From positions 64,501 to 128,500 of the forward strand of contig NZ_LT706945.1 of NCBI RefSeq assembly GCF_900155525.1: a stretch of DNA of 64,000 nucleotides, written 5' to 3'. Below are positions 17,065 through 27,476 of the stretch, piece after piece. Within the stretch, counting starts at the first letter, position 1; each line of letters starts with the position of its first letter. The notes under the pieces are model-generated. The model searched no databases. It had not been told where the DNA came from and was given only the letters and a program-made list of their open reading frames with translations. A program made the position numbers and the translations under genes. Origin of the DNA: Mailhella massiliensis (GTDB taxonomy: Bacteria; Desulfobacterota; Desulfovibrionia; Desulfovibrionales; Desulfovibrionaceae).

Positions 17065-17976
17065 ATGCAGGACAGAGACCGCAAGGGCATGGTTTTCAAT
17101 GTGCAGAGATTCAGTGTCCATGACGGGGACGGAATCCGCACGGTGGTCTTTCTCAAGGGATGTCCGCTTCGCTGTCGCTGGTGCAGCAACCCCGAGTCTC
17201 AACACATCACGCCGGAGCGTGCCTTCAACCCCAATCGTTGTCTGACCGCTTCGGTGTGCGGGCGCTGTGTCCGCACCTGCACGACGGGAGGGCTGACACT
17301 GACGGACGATGGACTTATCCGTTACGACCGTCTTAAATGTACGGACTGCGGCGACTGTGTGCGGCAGTGTCCTACGGGAGCGCAGTCCTGGTACGGGGAG
17401 GAACGGACCGTTGCCGACATCATGAAGAGAGTGGAGGAAGACGATGTGTTCTATACCCGCTCCGGCGGAGGGCTTACCGTTTCCGGCGGCGAGCCCCTCG
17501 CTCAGCCCGACTTCACCCACTCGCTTCTGCGAGAGGCGAAGCGGGCCCGTCTGCATACGACCATCGAAACCTGTGGGCAGTGTGCTACGGAAGACCTGGA
17601 TCTGGCCTGCAGAATGCTGGATTCGCTCATCATGGACGTGAAGAGCCTCGATGCTGCCAAACATAAGGAGTACACGGGGCAGAGCAATGTGCAGATTCTC
17701 AAGAATCTTGATCATGTATTGACGCATTTCCCCGATCTTCCCGTGCTTGTCCGTACACCGGTCATTCCGGGATTCAACGATACGGAGGAAGAGATCATGG
17801 CCATACGCCGTATGCTGCCGGATCGTCCCAACGTGAGGTATGAGGTGCTGACCTATCACCGGCTGGGAATGCCCAAGTATGGATATATCGGCCGCCCCTG
17901 GCTTATGGGAGACGTCAAGGCGGATGAAGTGTTCATGAAAGCGTTGAGGGAAAAGCTGGCGGCTTTTTCCCGCTGA
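17065..17976 (+). CDS. Radical SAM glycyl radical enzyme-activating enzyme
   Basis: Installs the glycyl radical on the GRE at 12078. The 303-residue protein has the S-adenosylmethionine-binding CxxxCxxC (GCPLRCRWCSNPES near 32-45), a two-cluster ferredoxin insert (CLTASVCGRCVRTC and CTDCGDCVRQCP at about 55-110), the SGGEPL motif, and the ETCGQ and DVKSLD strand motifs. This insert is typical of activases of the IslB/HpdA/CutD class rather than PflA. It is separated from its GRE by two genes, which is unusual. It ends at a bidirectional terminator. Confidence 0.93.
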   Translation: MQDRDRKGMVFNVQRFSVHDGDGIRTVVFLKGCPLRCRWCSNPESQHITPERAFNPNRCLTASVCGRCVRTCTTGGLTLTDDGLIRYDRLKCTDCGDCVRQCPTGAQSWYGEERTVADIMKRVEEDDVFYTRSGGGLTVSGGEPLAQPDFTHSLLREAKRARLHTTIETCGQCATEDLDLACRMLDSLIMDVKSLDAAKHKEYTGQSNVQILKNLDHVLTHFPDLPVLVRTPVIPGFNDTEEEIMAIRRMLPDRPNVRYEVLTYHRLGMPKYGYIGRPWLMGDVKADEVFMKALREKLAAFSR

Positions 17977-17982
17977 GGTTTC

Positions 17983-18020
17983 TTTTTTCGCAGAGCCTTC
18001 ACGGAGGCTCTGCGAAAAAA
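17983..18020. terminator. Bidirectional terminator between the activase and the sigma-54 regulator
   Basis: TTTTTTCGCAGAGCC at 17983-17997 pairs with GGCTCTGCGAAAAAA at 18006-18020, giving a T-run in both directions. It ends the plus-strand activase operon and the convergent minus-strand regulator gene. Confidence 0.88.
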
Positions 18021-18023
18021 GGC

Positions 18024-19904
18024 TCAGCGGTATTTATGCCGGAATTTCGTATAGTCTATACCGAAGCGCGTCAGCTTGCCGTACAGAGCGCTGCGTGCAA
18101 TACCGAGTTCCTGTGCCGTCAGACGTATGTTGCCGTTGCAGTGGGTGAGGGTGTCCACAATGGTCTGATATTCACGCTGGTAGAGGTTGCTTCCCGTGTA
18201 TTCGCTGGGGGGAACTGCCGGCGTCGCAGGCTGGGGAGTATCCTGCCGGTGGGGGAGAAAGTCCGGCAGATCAGCATCTGTAATGTGCGTTCCCTTTGCC
18301 AGGTTCACCGCCCGCTCTATGATGTTTTCCAGTTCCCGTATATTGCCGGGCCAGGAGTACTGCTGCATAACCTGAAGCGCCTTTGTGCTGAAGCCTGCGA
18401 TGGGGCGGTTCAGAGCCGAGGCATATTTGTGCAGAAAATGTTCGGCCAGCAGAATGATGTCGGTGGATCGGTTTCGCAGAGCCGGAATATTGATGACGAG
18501 CACGCTGAGCCGGTAGAAGAGGTCGGAACGGAAGGTGCCTCCGGCCACGGCCTCGCTCAGATTTCTGTTGGTGGCGGCGACGATGCGTACATCCACACTT
18601 TTGGTCGTCGTTCCTCCCACACGGCTGACTTCCTTGTTCTGAATGAGGCGCAAAAGGTTGGTTTGTGCCTCCATGGGCATTTCTCCGATTTCATCCAGAA
18701 AGATGGTGCCGCCGTCCGCGAGTTCGAATTTCCCGGGTTTGCCGTTTTTTGCCGCCCCTGTAAAGGCTCCGGCCTCATAACCGAACAGCTCAGACTGTAC
18801 CAGGTCGCGTGGCAGAGCTCCGCAGTTCACTACTACAAAGGGACCGTTTCTTCGGGAGCTGCCGTTATGTATGGCATGGGCGAACAATTCCTTGCCCGTA
18901 CCGCTTTCTCCCAGCAGGAGGGTTGTGATATCGCTTTGTGCAGCTACCTTGGCCAGCTGCACGGCGTTGACGATGATATCCGATTCGCCGAGTATGTCGG
19001 AAAAACGGTAAATGGCTTTGGACCCCGCTGTACGCACGGCGAATTTCTGCATTCTGGCAGTCTCGGCCAGAGTACAGACGACACCCTTGTCTTCGGGAAT
19101 GAAGGACGCGGAGAGAATATAGCGGTTCTGCGAGTTGCCCACGCGCAGCGTCACTTCCTCATCCATGACGTTGCGCTTGCGCCGTAGAATCTGCATGAAA
19201 GGCTCGCCGTCCTGCACAAAGGAGGAAATCGGCCCCAGGGTGATGCTTTCCTCTCCCGGAATACCCAGTATGCGGCGGGCGTTGGCATTGGCAGCCTTGA
19301 TGCCTCCCTGTCTGTCAAGAATGACGATGCCGTCGGTCAGCAGCTCTAGAACCGTGGACTGGTCGCTTAAAAGATCGTGAAGATGGTGATGATTGTGGAT
19401 GTTGGCGGCAAGAGAGCGGATCAGGGCGGCGGTAGCGTCATGAAAGGCTTCGCGGGGCAGAATCAGGCCGAGAAATCCGATGATCCGGTTCTTCCCGCCC
19501 TGAAGAGGTTCTATGCAGCAGCCCCAGTGGCGGAGGCCGTCCTCTTCTCTGCATTCTTCCATGAGAGTACCGGGTTGAAAGGCCCTGCTCTGCGTCAGCT
19601 CCACCGCTCCCGCGCCGTGCAGAAGCGTGCCGTCGAGCGTGAGCAGAATCAGGATTCCGTGTTCCTTCATGAAGCATTCTTCGTATTCCTTCATGACAGG
19701 GACAGCAGCATGAACAAGTTCGTGATTCGCCTGAAGTGTTTCCTGCAGTCTGCTTAAAGGCAGCGTCCGGCATCGGGTGAGTCCGTCGGCTCCGGCAGCA
19801 AAGTTGCGCTTCCATGTTTCGAGCCGGGCCTGCGTCGGGATATGGATGTCCTCTTCTCGGGAACCCTGTTTTTCTGTGGCAGCTGTGTCGTTTCGATACC
19901 TCAT
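18024..19904 (-). CDS. Sigma-54-dependent activator (GAF/PAS-AAA+-Fis HTH) of the GRE island
   Basis: A 626-residue enhancer-binding protein. The order is a GAF-like sensor (about 20-180), a PAS domain (about 190-300, [22 protein letters not shown]), the AAA+ domain with [21 protein letters not shown] and the [12 protein letters not shown] Walker B, and a Fis-type HTH at the end ([20 protein letters not shown]). This is the AcoR-like layout used to sense small molecules in the cytoplasm. The start is placed at 19904 because AAAGGAG lies 7 nt upstream. It is divergent from TRAP system 1, whose promoter region contains a perfect sigma-54 site and repeated operator-like motifs. Confidence 0.92.
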   Translation of the reverse strand: MRYRNDTAATEKQGSREEDIHIPTQARLETWKRNFAAGADGLTRCRTLPLSRLQETLQANHELVHAAVPVMKEYEECFMKEHGILILLTLDGTLLHGAGAVELTQSRAFQPGTLMEECREEDGLRHWGCCIEPLQGGKNRIIGFLGLILPREAFHDATAALIRSLAANIHNHHHLHDLLSDQSTVLELLTDGIVILDRQGGIKAANANARRILGIPGEESITLGPISSFVQDGEPFMQILRRKRNVMDEEVTLRVGNSQNRYILSASFIPEDKGVVCTLAETARMQKFAVRTAGSKAIYRFSDILGESDIIVNAVQLAKVAAQSDITTLLLGESGTGKELFAHAIHNGSSRRNGPFVVVNCGALPRDLVQSELFGYEAGAFTGAAKNGKPGKFELADGGTIFLDEIGEMPMEAQTNLLRLIQNKEVSRVGGTTTKSVDVRIVAATNRNLSEAVAGGTFRSDLFYRLSVLVINIPALRNRSTDIILLAEHFLHKYASALNRPIAGFSTKALQVMQQYSWPGNIRELENIIERAVNLAKGTHITDADLPDFLPHRQDTPQPATPAVPPSEYTGSNLYQREYQTIVDTLTHCNGNIRLTAQELGIARSALYGKLTRFGIDYTKFRHKYR

Positions 19905-20062
19905 GGAAACTCCTTTGTTTTTTCCGACCAGCTGGACGCATTCCATCAGTCTGACTCTGTTTTCTCCCTTACGCGGAAAATCCGTGGAAAGGCTCTTTCT
20001 TCAGGAAGCGGCAGGAGGTCTGCATGGCGTGATGAGCAGCATGAAGAGGATATTTTGTTGTG

Positions 20063-20135
20063 ACCTAAATCAGGACATTGTCAAGTTATTATGTCCTGAA
20101 TCAGGATATTCATGTCCTGATCGCAAAAAGGACAT
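20063..20135 (+). promoter_or_regulatory. Three operator-like sites upstream of TRAP system 1
   Basis: Three copies of a dyad related to ATGTCCTGAATCAGGACAT: ACCTAAATCAGGACAT (20063-20078), ATGTCCTGAATCAGGATAT (20091-20109) and ATGTCC...GGACAT (20112-20135). They sit 60-130 nt before the -24 element at 20195, the usual distance for an enhancer-binding protein. Related sites precede the alcohol dehydrogenase at 24980. Confidence 0.72.
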
Positions 20136-20194
20136 TTTTATGTGCTGTATAATAAAAACAAGTTATTTTAGAAGGTTGTAGAATATGTGATTTT

Positions 20195-20210
20195 TGGCAT
20201 AATTATTGCT
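20195..20210 (+). promoter_or_regulatory. Sigma-54 promoter of TRAP system 1
   Basis: TGGCATAATTATTGCT matches the -24 (TGGCA) and -12 (TTGCT) consensus with GG-N10-GC spacing. It lies about 70 nt before the solute-binding protein start and downstream of the operator-like sites. Confidence 0.85.
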
Positions 20211-20280
20211 TGTCCGACAACATGGTTGGGCCCATAACGGGCCGCAGAAAAGGAACATGTTTAACAGAAGAGGTTCGAGC

Positions 20281-21279
20281 ATGGCAAAATTCTTTCTTTC
20301 TATTTCTCTCCTGGCCCTGATGCTGGGTGTGGGGACTTCCTCTGCGTATGCTGCTGAGTATAATATCCGCTTCGCACACGACGGCGCTCCCGATGCCGTG
20401 TACTCCCAGACATTCAGAAAATTCGGTGAACTTGCTTCCTCCTATTCCGACGGCAGAGTTGCCGTAAAACTTTATGAGAACGCCGTGCTTGGCGGTGACC
20501 GCGAAGTCACGGAATCAACCCAGCGCGGCGACCTTCAGATGGGCGGTTGCGGTACTTCCAATCTCGGAATCTTCTGGCCTTCCGCCATGGCATTCGATCT
20601 GCCCTTCATCATTGATCCCGCGAAAAAAGAAGCCCTGTACAAAGAGCTCAATGAAGGCAAACTCGGTCAGTACATGAATGAACAGCTGGCCAAGGTCAAC
20701 CTCATGGCTCTGGTATATGCCGACTGCCCCAACCGCCATTATATGACGAACAAGCGCGCCATTCCCGACCTCGCTTCTCTCAAGGGAATCAAGATGCGCA
20801 CGACGGCTTCCCCTGTCGACAACATGCTGGCGGAAACGTTGAAGATGATTCCCGCCCCCATGGGCTTTGCGGAAATATACACCGCACTTCAGCAGGGAAC
20901 CATTGACGGCGAACTTCTCAGCTTCGCCGACTATTACACGTCCCGCCGCGGCGATGTGCTGCATTACGCTCTTCCGACTTCCCACAGCTATACCAGCATG
21001 GTGGGGCTCATCAGCAAATCCTACTGGGATTCCCTTCCCTCCGACGTACAGGCCGCTTTGAAGAAGGCCGCCGTGGAAGCCTGTTCCTTCGGCCAGGATC
21101 TGGTGGACAGGATGGATGCCGACGGTCTGAAGTACGGTGAACAGAACAAGATGACGGTCTATGCGTTCCCCGAAGATGTCAGGGCCACCTTCCTTGAGGC
21201 GGTGAAGCCCGTGTACGACAGGTTTGTGCCGGACATCGACGCCGAATTCTATTCCCTGCTGACGGCAACTCAGAAGTAA
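20281..21279 (+). CDS. TRAP transporter solute-binding protein (DctP family), system 1
   Basis: Periplasmic receptor that delivers an organic acid to the membrane subunits. The 332-residue protein has a signal peptide MAKFFLSISLLALMLGVGTS... cut after SAYA, then the mature start AEYNIRFAHDGAPDAVYSQ. The GIKMRTTASPVD segment holds the conserved arginine that binds the ligand carboxylate (or a sulfonate). Start 20281 has AGAAGAGG 7 nt upstream; ATG 20257 is in frame with a weaker reason. Expression is probably sigma-54 dependent. The ligand cannot be read from sequence. Confidence 0.9.
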   Translation: MAKFFLSISLLALMLGVGTSSAYAAEYNIRFAHDGAPDAVYSQTFRKFGELASSYSDGRVAVKLYENAVLGGDREVTESTQRGDLQMGGCGTSNLGIFWPSAMAFDLPFIIDPAKKEALYKELNEGKLGQYMNEQLAKVNLMALVYADCPNRHYMTNKRAIPDLASLKGIKMRTTASPVDNMLAETLKMIPAPMGFAEIYTALQQGTIDGELLSFADYYTSRRGDVLHYALPTSHSYTSMVGLISKSYWDSLPSDVQAALKKAAVEACSFGQDLVDRMDADGLKYGEQNKMTVYAFPEDVRATFLEAVKPVYDRFVPDIDAEFYSLLTATQK

Positions 21280-21294
21280 CAACGTTTTTCAGCT

Positions 21295-21327
21295 GGACGG
21301 CGGGGGAGCAAGCCTGCCGTCCTTTTT
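21295..21327 (+). terminator. Attenuator-like terminator between dctP and dctQM, system 1
   Basis: GGACGGC...GCCGTCC stem followed by TTTTT. Partial termination here would keep the binding protein more abundant than the membrane subunits, as is common in binding-protein operons. Confidence 0.7.
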
Positions 21328-21367
21328 GCGACGTTCTGCTTTTACGTTCTTTTGCAGCGAGGTCTCC

Positions 21368-23209
21368 ATGCGCGCTTTTCTTCACTGGCTGGATGAAAAT
21401 TTTGAAAAACCCTTCCTTGTTCTGGGGCTGCTGACTTCCATCATCCTCATCACCTGGCAGGTGCTGTTCCGTTATATCTTTTCCGACGTCTTCGGTATGG
21501 AGGGCAATACCGCCTGGGCTGAAGAACTGTCCCTCATGTGCTTTATCTGGTGTTCCTATCTGGCCGTTCCCATTGCGATCAAGAAGCGCGACAATCTTTC
21601 CGTGACGGCTCTGGTAAGCCGTTTCGGCGAAAGGGGACAGAACATTTTCTGGATCATCAACGAGGGCGCATTTCTTGTGCTTGCCGTGGTGATCATCATT
21701 CTTTCCTGTCAGACCATTTCCATGCAGATGCGTTTTCCGCAGCTTACAACGGCTCTGCGTCTGCCCTATTATGTGTGCTATCTTTCTCTGCCCGTCAGCT
21801 TCGGACTCATGGCGGTGCGTCTGATCCAGAATCTTGTTCGGCAGATGCGCGTGTGCGGCTGGAAGGATTCGCTGATAGGTATTGCCGTGCTTGCCGTACT
21901 TGCTGCCCCCATGGTGCTGAAAGTGGACGTGAGCACCATAGCCGTGCTCATGGTGAGTCTGGTTGTCTTTCTTCTGCTCGGTATTCCCATTGCCGTCTGT
22001 CTCGCTCTGTCCGGCCTTGCAGCCATAGCCTGTTCCGGCGATCTGCCGTGGGGCAACGTGGCGCAGACCGCCTATTCATCGCTCAACTCCTTCCCCTTTC
22101 TGGCCATATTCTTCTTCATCGCCTCCGGCATCATGATGGGGGTGGGGGGCATCAGTCGTCAGCTTTTTGAGCTTGCCGACGAAGTCGTGGGCGGTATGCA
22201 CGGCGGCATCGCCATCGCCACGATTCTTACCTGCATGTTTTTTGCCGCCATCAGCGGTTCCGGTCCCGCTACCGTGGCCTCCATAGGTATGATGAGTATT
22301 CCCGCCATGGTGGAGCGCGGGTATGGAAAGGTGTTTTCCGCCACCATCGTGGCCTGTGCGGGCATCATCGGCGTTCTCATTCCGCCGAGTAATCCCTTCA
22401 TCGTGTACGGTGTGCTGGCCAAAGTGTCCATCGGCAAGCTGTTCATGGCGGGTGTCCTTCCCGGTATTCTGACGGGCGGCGCGCTCATGGTCTACAGCTA
22501 CTTTTATTGCAAAAAGCGCGGCTGGAAGGGGGAAGACCGCAAGTTCAGCCTTCCCCGGCTGCTGAAGGCCGTCAATAACGCCAAGTGGGGCCTCATGGTT
22601 CCCGTCATCATCCTCGGCGGTATCTACGGCGGCGTGATGACGCCCACGGAATCCGCGGCCATCGCCGCGGCCTACGGGCTGCTTGTCGGCGTGTTCGTGT
22701 ATAAGGGCATCAATCGTTCCAACTTCGTTTCCATCATGGTGGACTGCTGCGTCACGAGCGCCGTGGTCATCATGCTTCAGGCCATGGCCGGCATTTTCGG
22801 TTTCGTTGTGGCCATCGAATCCATTCCCCAGCAGGTGGCGCACATCATGCTGGGCTTGTCTGAAAACAAGTGGGTGGTGCTGATCATCATCAACCTTTTC
22901 CTGCTGTTCATCGGCACCTTCATGGAACCGGCTCCGGCCACCGTCATCCTTACCCCCATTCTCGTGCCCATCATGGTGTCGCTGGGCGTGGATCCCATTC
23001 ACTTCGGCGTCATCATGACCATGAACCTTGCCATAGCCTTCGTCACTCCGCCTGTCGGTCCCAACCTGTTTGTGGCGAGCAGCGTCAGCGGGTGCAGTCT
23101 GGGAGCCATGAGCAAAGAAGTGTTCCCCATGATTCTTGTTCTTCTGCTCGTTCTCATTGCCATCATTATTTTCCCCGAGATCAGTCTGCTCCTGACTCAC
23201 AACATGTAG
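21368..23209 (+). CDS. Fused TRAP transporter membrane protein DctQM, system 1
   Basis: A 613-residue fusion of the small (DctQ, about residues 1-175, four helices) and large (DctM, about 190-613, 12 or more helices) TRAP subunits. DctQ begins MRAFLHWLDENFEKPFLVLGLL with W and E residues typical of the family (NTAWAEELSLMCFIW). DctM has LGIPIAVCLALSGL, the NSFPFLAIFFFIASGIMM segment, ISGSGPATVASIG and LIPPSNPFIVYG, known motifs of the sodium-driven elevator. It follows the binding-protein gene after an attenuator-like hairpin. The ligand is unknown. Confidence 0.92.
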   Translation: MRAFLHWLDENFEKPFLVLGLLTSIILITWQVLFRYIFSDVFGMEGNTAWAEELSLMCFIWCSYLAVPIAIKKRDNLSVTALVSRFGERGQNIFWIINEGAFLVLAVVIIILSCQTISMQMRFPQLTTALRLPYYVCYLSLPVSFGLMAVRLIQNLVRQMRVCGWKDSLIGIAVLAVLAAPMVLKVDVSTIAVLMVSLVVFLLLGIPIAVCLALSGLAAIACSGDLPWGNVAQTAYSSLNSFPFLAIFFFIASGIMMGVGGISRQLFELADEVVGGMHGGIAIATILTCMFFAAISGSGPATVASIGMMSIPAMVERGYGKVFSATIVACAGIIGVLIPPSNPFIVYGVLAKVSIGKLFMAGVLPGILTGGALMVYSYFYCKKRGWKGEDRKFSLPRLLKAVNNAKWGLMVPVIILGGIYGGVMTPTESAAIAAAYGLLVGVFVYKGINRSNFVSIMVDCCVTSAVVIMLQAMAGIFGFVVAIESIPQQVAHIMLGLSENKWVVLIIINLFLLFIGTFMEPAPATVILTPILVPIMVSLGVDPIHFGVIMTMNLAIAFVTPPVGPNLFVASSVSGCSLGAMSKEVFPMILVLLLVLIAIIIFPEISLLLTHNM

Positions 23210-23226
23210 CAGAAACATACGGCGGC

Positions 23227-23260
23227 CCGTACGGAAAAACAGACTCCGCTTTCCGTACGG
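23227..23260 (+). other. Intercistronic hairpin before the peptidase gene
   Basis: CCGTACGGAAA (23227-23237) pairs with TTTCCGTACGG (23250-23260). No T-run follows, so it is more likely an mRNA-processing or partial attenuation site inside the operon. Confidence 0.5.
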
Positions 23261-23322
23261 CCGCTCTGTTCCGGCGTGGTTTTCATATGCTGTTCTTCAC
23301 CTGAAACGATGAGGAGAAAGTC

Positions 23323-24534
23323 ATGATTCGCAGAGACTTCATAAAAGGCTCCGCAGCCGTTGCGGCCGTGGGAGCACTGTCCGCCGTGTCCGGTCGTGTG
23401 GCGGAAGCTTCCCCTGCCGCTTCCATACCGGAAGGCAAACGTATGCGGGCAAGGGAACTCGGGCTGAACATCGGACGTTATCCGTGCGGCAGGTATAATG
23501 CCATTACCGACGTCTCCGGGGTCAGAGTCGGGCATACCACCATCATCAAGGATGGAGAAGGGCCGGTGAGCGGCATTGCGCGAACCGGGGTTTCCGCCGT
23601 CATTCCCGGCGACGACATCATCAATCATCCTTTTTATGCCGGTATGCACAGCCTGAACGGCAACGGTGAGATGACAGGTTCCTGGTGGGTGGAGGAATCC
23701 GGCCTGCTCGGTTCCCCCATTATGCTGACCAATACGCACAGTGTGGGCGTGGTGCGCGATACCGTCATTGATTATTACTGCCGCAAGTATCCCGGCGCCC
23801 TTGACTGGATGCTTCCTGTGGTTGCCGAAACCTGGGACGGATTCCTTTCCGATATCAACGGGTTCCATGTCAAACCCGAACATGTGATTTCCGCGCTGGA
23901 CAACGCGGCTTCCGGCCCTGTTGCCGAAGGCTGTGTGGGCGGCGGAACGGGAATGTGCTGTCATGAGTTCAAGGGCGGCATAGGTACAAGTTCCCGCGTA
24001 CTTCCTCCGGAAGAAGGCGGTTATACCATAGGTGTCATGGTACAGGCCAATTATGGCCGCCGTCCTGAGCTGACCATTGCCGGAGCGCCCGTGGGGCGGG
24101 AAATTCCCGTTTCGGAAGTGCCGGGTCGGGATAATCCTACAGAACCGGTCAGGCCTTACCAAGGGGACGGCTCCATCATCGTCATCGTTGCTACCGATGC
24201 GCCGCTGCTGGCGGATCAGTGTAAAAGGCTCGCCCGCAGAGCAGGACTCGGTGTCGGTATTACCGGCAGTACGGCTGCAGACGGTTCGGGTGATATTTTC
24301 ATTGCCTTCTCTACGGGAAACAGGCTCGATAATTCCAGCGGACAGTTCCAGGTGACGACGTTGAACCATGCCCGGATGAATGCTCTTTTCACCGCCACCG
24401 TGGAAGCTACGCATGAGGCCATCATCAACGCCCTGTGCATGGCGACCACCACGAAGGGGATCAAGGGACGCTACGCCCATGCCATACCTCTTAACCGGTT
24501 GCGCGATATTTTGAAGAAGTACAATTGCATGTAA
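23323..24534 (+). CDS. Tat-exported P1/S58 family aminopeptidase (DmpA-like)
   Basis: A 403-residue member of the self-cleaving P1 (DmpA/BapA) family of N-terminal nucleophile aminopeptidases, which release N-terminal L-, D- or beta-amino acids. The N terminus IRRDFIKGSAAVAAVGALSA is a clear Tat signal, so the enzyme works folded in the periplasm. Family motifs are ITDVSGVRVGHTTI, TNTHSVGVVRD, GGGTGMCCHEFKGGIGTSSRV (self-cleavage and nucleophile region, Gly-Thr-Ser-Ser at 221-224) and ATDAPLLADQCKRLARRA. It follows TRAP system 1 and ends at a terminator, so it may free a transportable acid or amine from a conjugate. The substrate is inference. Confidence 0.9.
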   Translation: MIRRDFIKGSAAVAAVGALSAVSGRVAEASPAASIPEGKRMRARELGLNIGRYPCGRYNAITDVSGVRVGHTTIIKDGEGPVSGIARTGVSAVIPGDDIINHPFYAGMHSLNGNGEMTGSWWVEESGLLGSPIMLTNTHSVGVVRDTVIDYYCRKYPGALDWMLPVVAETWDGFLSDINGFHVKPEHVISALDNAASGPVAEGCVGGGTGMCCHEFKGGIGTSSRVLPPEEGGYTIGVMVQANYGRRPELTIAGAPVGREIPVSEVPGRDNPTEPVRPYQGDGSIIVIVATDAPLLADQCKRLARRAGLGVGITGSTAADGSGDIFIAFSTGNRLDNSSGQFQVTTLNHARMNALFTATVEATHEAIINALCMATTTKGIKGRYAHAIPLNRLRDILKKYNCM

Positions 24535-24559
24535 AACGGCATAACGGAAGATAACCACC

Positions 24560-24607
24560 GGCGGGGTAAGACTGCACATCGCGAGCCATACCCCGCCTTT
24601 ATTTTTT
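24560..24607 (+). terminator. Terminator of the TRAP 1-peptidase operon
   Basis: GGCGGGGTA (24560-24568) pairs with TACCCCGCC (24589-24597), followed by TTTATTTTTT. Good rho-independent terminator shape. Confidence 0.82.
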
Positions 24608-24748
24608 ATGACATGCGCCATTTCTGGAGAGACGGAGGGACGTTCCGGTGATGGTTTCGGTTTTTCTTTTTCATGGAGTCTACGCATAGGAGAGCAAGTG
24701 ACCTTGCCTGCTGATTGTGAATGATGAGTTGGGAGCGGTCTTGGTTTG

Positions 24749-24794
24749 ACCTGAATCAGTACATGCTTGCCTGTAATGACCTGAATAAGGACAT
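24749..24794 (+). promoter_or_regulatory. Two operator-like sites upstream of the alcohol dehydrogenase
   Basis: ACCTGAATCAGTACAT (24749-24764) and ACCTGAATAAGGACAT (24779-24794), exactly 30 nt apart, match the sites before TRAP system 1. An extra TGTCCTG follows at 24798. They lie 85-130 nt upstream of the sigma-54 promoter at 24880. Confidence 0.72.
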
Positions 24795-24879
24795 GATTGT
24801 CCTGTGAAAAACGTCGATTCGCAGGCGGAACTTTTGAGAAGGTATGTTATTTTTACAGGTTATACGCTTGGTAAAATTA

Positions 24880-24895
24880 TGGCATAATAATTGCT
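24880..24895 (+). promoter_or_regulatory. Sigma-54 promoter of the alcohol dehydrogenase
   Basis: TGGCATAATAATTGCT, a full -24/-12 match with GG-N10-GC spacing and nearly identical to the TRAP system 1 promoter at 20195. It lies about 85 nt before the start codon. Confidence 0.85.
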
Positions 24896-24979
24896 TTGCT
24901 GGTTGATATCGACTCCGTCCGTGTCTGCACCAGGTATCGGCACGGCGTAGATTCCGTCCCCCAACCGAAAGAGGAATAC

Positions 24980-26134
24980 ATGAATTTTACTCTTACACAG
25001 CATGTGAAGGTTTTGGAGAAGTATGGAGCACTCCAGCATATCGGTGAACTGATGAAGGATGCCGGTTTTCATAAGGCGTTTCTGGTCTGTGACGAAGGGA
25101 TAGTGAAGCTTGGTATTGCTGACCGTATTCAGCATATTCTTGAAAAAGAGGGACTCGGTTGCGTGCTTTATGCTGAAGTACAGCCGGATCCACCTTCCGA
25201 AATCATTGACGATGGCGCAAAGATCTGCCGTGCGGAACGGTGTGACTGTGTCATTGCCGTAGGCGGCGGCAGTTCGATAGATACTGCCAAGGGTATCAAT
25301 ATCCTTCGTTTCAATGAAGGAAAGATTCTCGACTATGCGGACATGTCCCGTTCCATGATTCCTTCTCCCGGGCTTATTGCTGTTCCCACGACTTCCGGGA
25401 CCGGGAGCGAGCTTTCCAACGGGCTCATTATTTCCGACATCAAAAATGCTGTGAAAGTTCCCATCCTTGCGGTTGCGGGCATGAGCGAGTTTGCCGTGCT
25501 TGATGCTTCTCTGACGGAAGGCATGCCCGCCTCTCTGACCATGGTGACGGGGCTTGACGTGTTTTCTCATGCCTGTGAAGCGTACATGTCCGTTCTGTCT
25601 TGTGTGGCAACCGACCTTGTCTGCGAAAAAATCATGGAAGAGGTCATTGAATGTCTGCCCAGAGCAGTGAAGAACGGTTCCGACGGAGAGGCGAGAAGGA
25701 GAATGCTGTCCTGTGCGAGCCTCGGCGGCTGGATGCTGGCCTGCGCCTCGGCACATGTGGGGCACTCCGTAGCTCATGTCATCGGTGCGCGCTATCATAT
25801 TCCGCACGGCAAGGCCTGCGCGTATTCTCTTCCTTCCACGATCAGATTCGTGGCGGAAGCCTGTCCGGAAAAGGTACGGCGTGTAGGGAGGCTGCTTGGC
25901 GTATCCTTCTGCGGCGATGAAAGTGCGGAAGAAGCGGGACTGATGACGGCGAAGGCGTACAGGAGCTTCTGCGAAGGTATCGGCCTGACGCCGCTTTCCC
26001 TGAAAAGAGCCGACGAGGAGGAGCTTCAGAAACTGGCGGACGCCGTCGTGCATGAGCCTCTGGCATCGCTGTCCCCCGTCCCCGTGACCATGGACAACGT
26101 CATGCCTCTGCTGCGTGACATGTTCTGCATGTAA
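24980..26134 (+). CDS. Iron-containing alcohol dehydrogenase, candidate sulfoacetaldehyde/aldehyde reductase
   Basis: A 384-residue group III alcohol dehydrogenase that would interconvert an aldehyde and an alcohol with NAD(H). Seen: IAVGGGSSIDTAKGINIL, PTTSGTGSELSNGLIIS, the iron ligands in DVFSHACEAY and HSVAHVIGARYHIPHG. The sulfoacetaldehyde reductase SarD, which makes isethionate for IslA, belongs to this family, so such a role is attractive but not shown by the sequence. Start 24980 has GAGG about 6 nt upstream. It is under its own sigma-54 promoter with the same operators as TRAP system 1 and is unlike the BMC PduQ at 3659. Confidence 0.88.
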   Translation: MNFTLTQHVKVLEKYGALQHIGELMKDAGFHKAFLVCDEGIVKLGIADRIQHILEKEGLGCVLYAEVQPDPPSEIIDDGAKICRAERCDCVIAVGGGSSIDTAKGINILRFNEGKILDYADMSRSMIPSPGLIAVPTTSGTGSELSNGLIISDIKNAVKVPILAVAGMSEFAVLDASLTEGMPASLTMVTGLDVFSHACEAYMSVLSCVATDLVCEKIMEEVIECLPRAVKNGSDGEARRRMLSCASLGGWMLACASAHVGHSVAHVIGARYHIPHGKACAYSLPSTIRFVAEACPEKVRRVGRLLGVSFCGDESAEEAGLMTAKAYRSFCEGIGLTPLSLKRADEEELQKLADAVVHEPLASLSPVPVTMDNVMPLLRDMFCM

Positions 26135-26302
26135 TCGTCAGCCATTTCGTAAATTTTTATTAACTCATGTATTAATAATGTAATAATATGCTGTTGTTTT
26201 ATTTTACCTGTGATGTATGGGGAGGTGTAAAAGGAGAAAAATAGCATTTTGTGTTTTTGCAGAGGAAATGATGTTTCATTATTTTTAGTACGGAGTGTGT
26301 TT

Positions 26303-27379
<1,077 letters not shown>

Positions 27380-27398
27380 AACCTGTCGAGCTGTCATC

Positions 27399-27437
27399 CC
27401 TCTCCGTTTTCCGCTTTTGCTGCGGAAAGCGGAGAGG
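27399..27437 (+). other. Intercistronic hairpin between dctP and dctQM, system 2
   Basis: CCTCTCCG..TTCCGC (27399-27414) pairs with GCGGAAAGCGGAGAGG (27422-27437). It occupies the same position as the attenuator in system 1 and probably gives excess binding protein. Confidence 0.6.
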
Positions 27438-27476
27438 CAAGTCGGAGCCTTCATACAAGGTGTACGGGATAATCTC

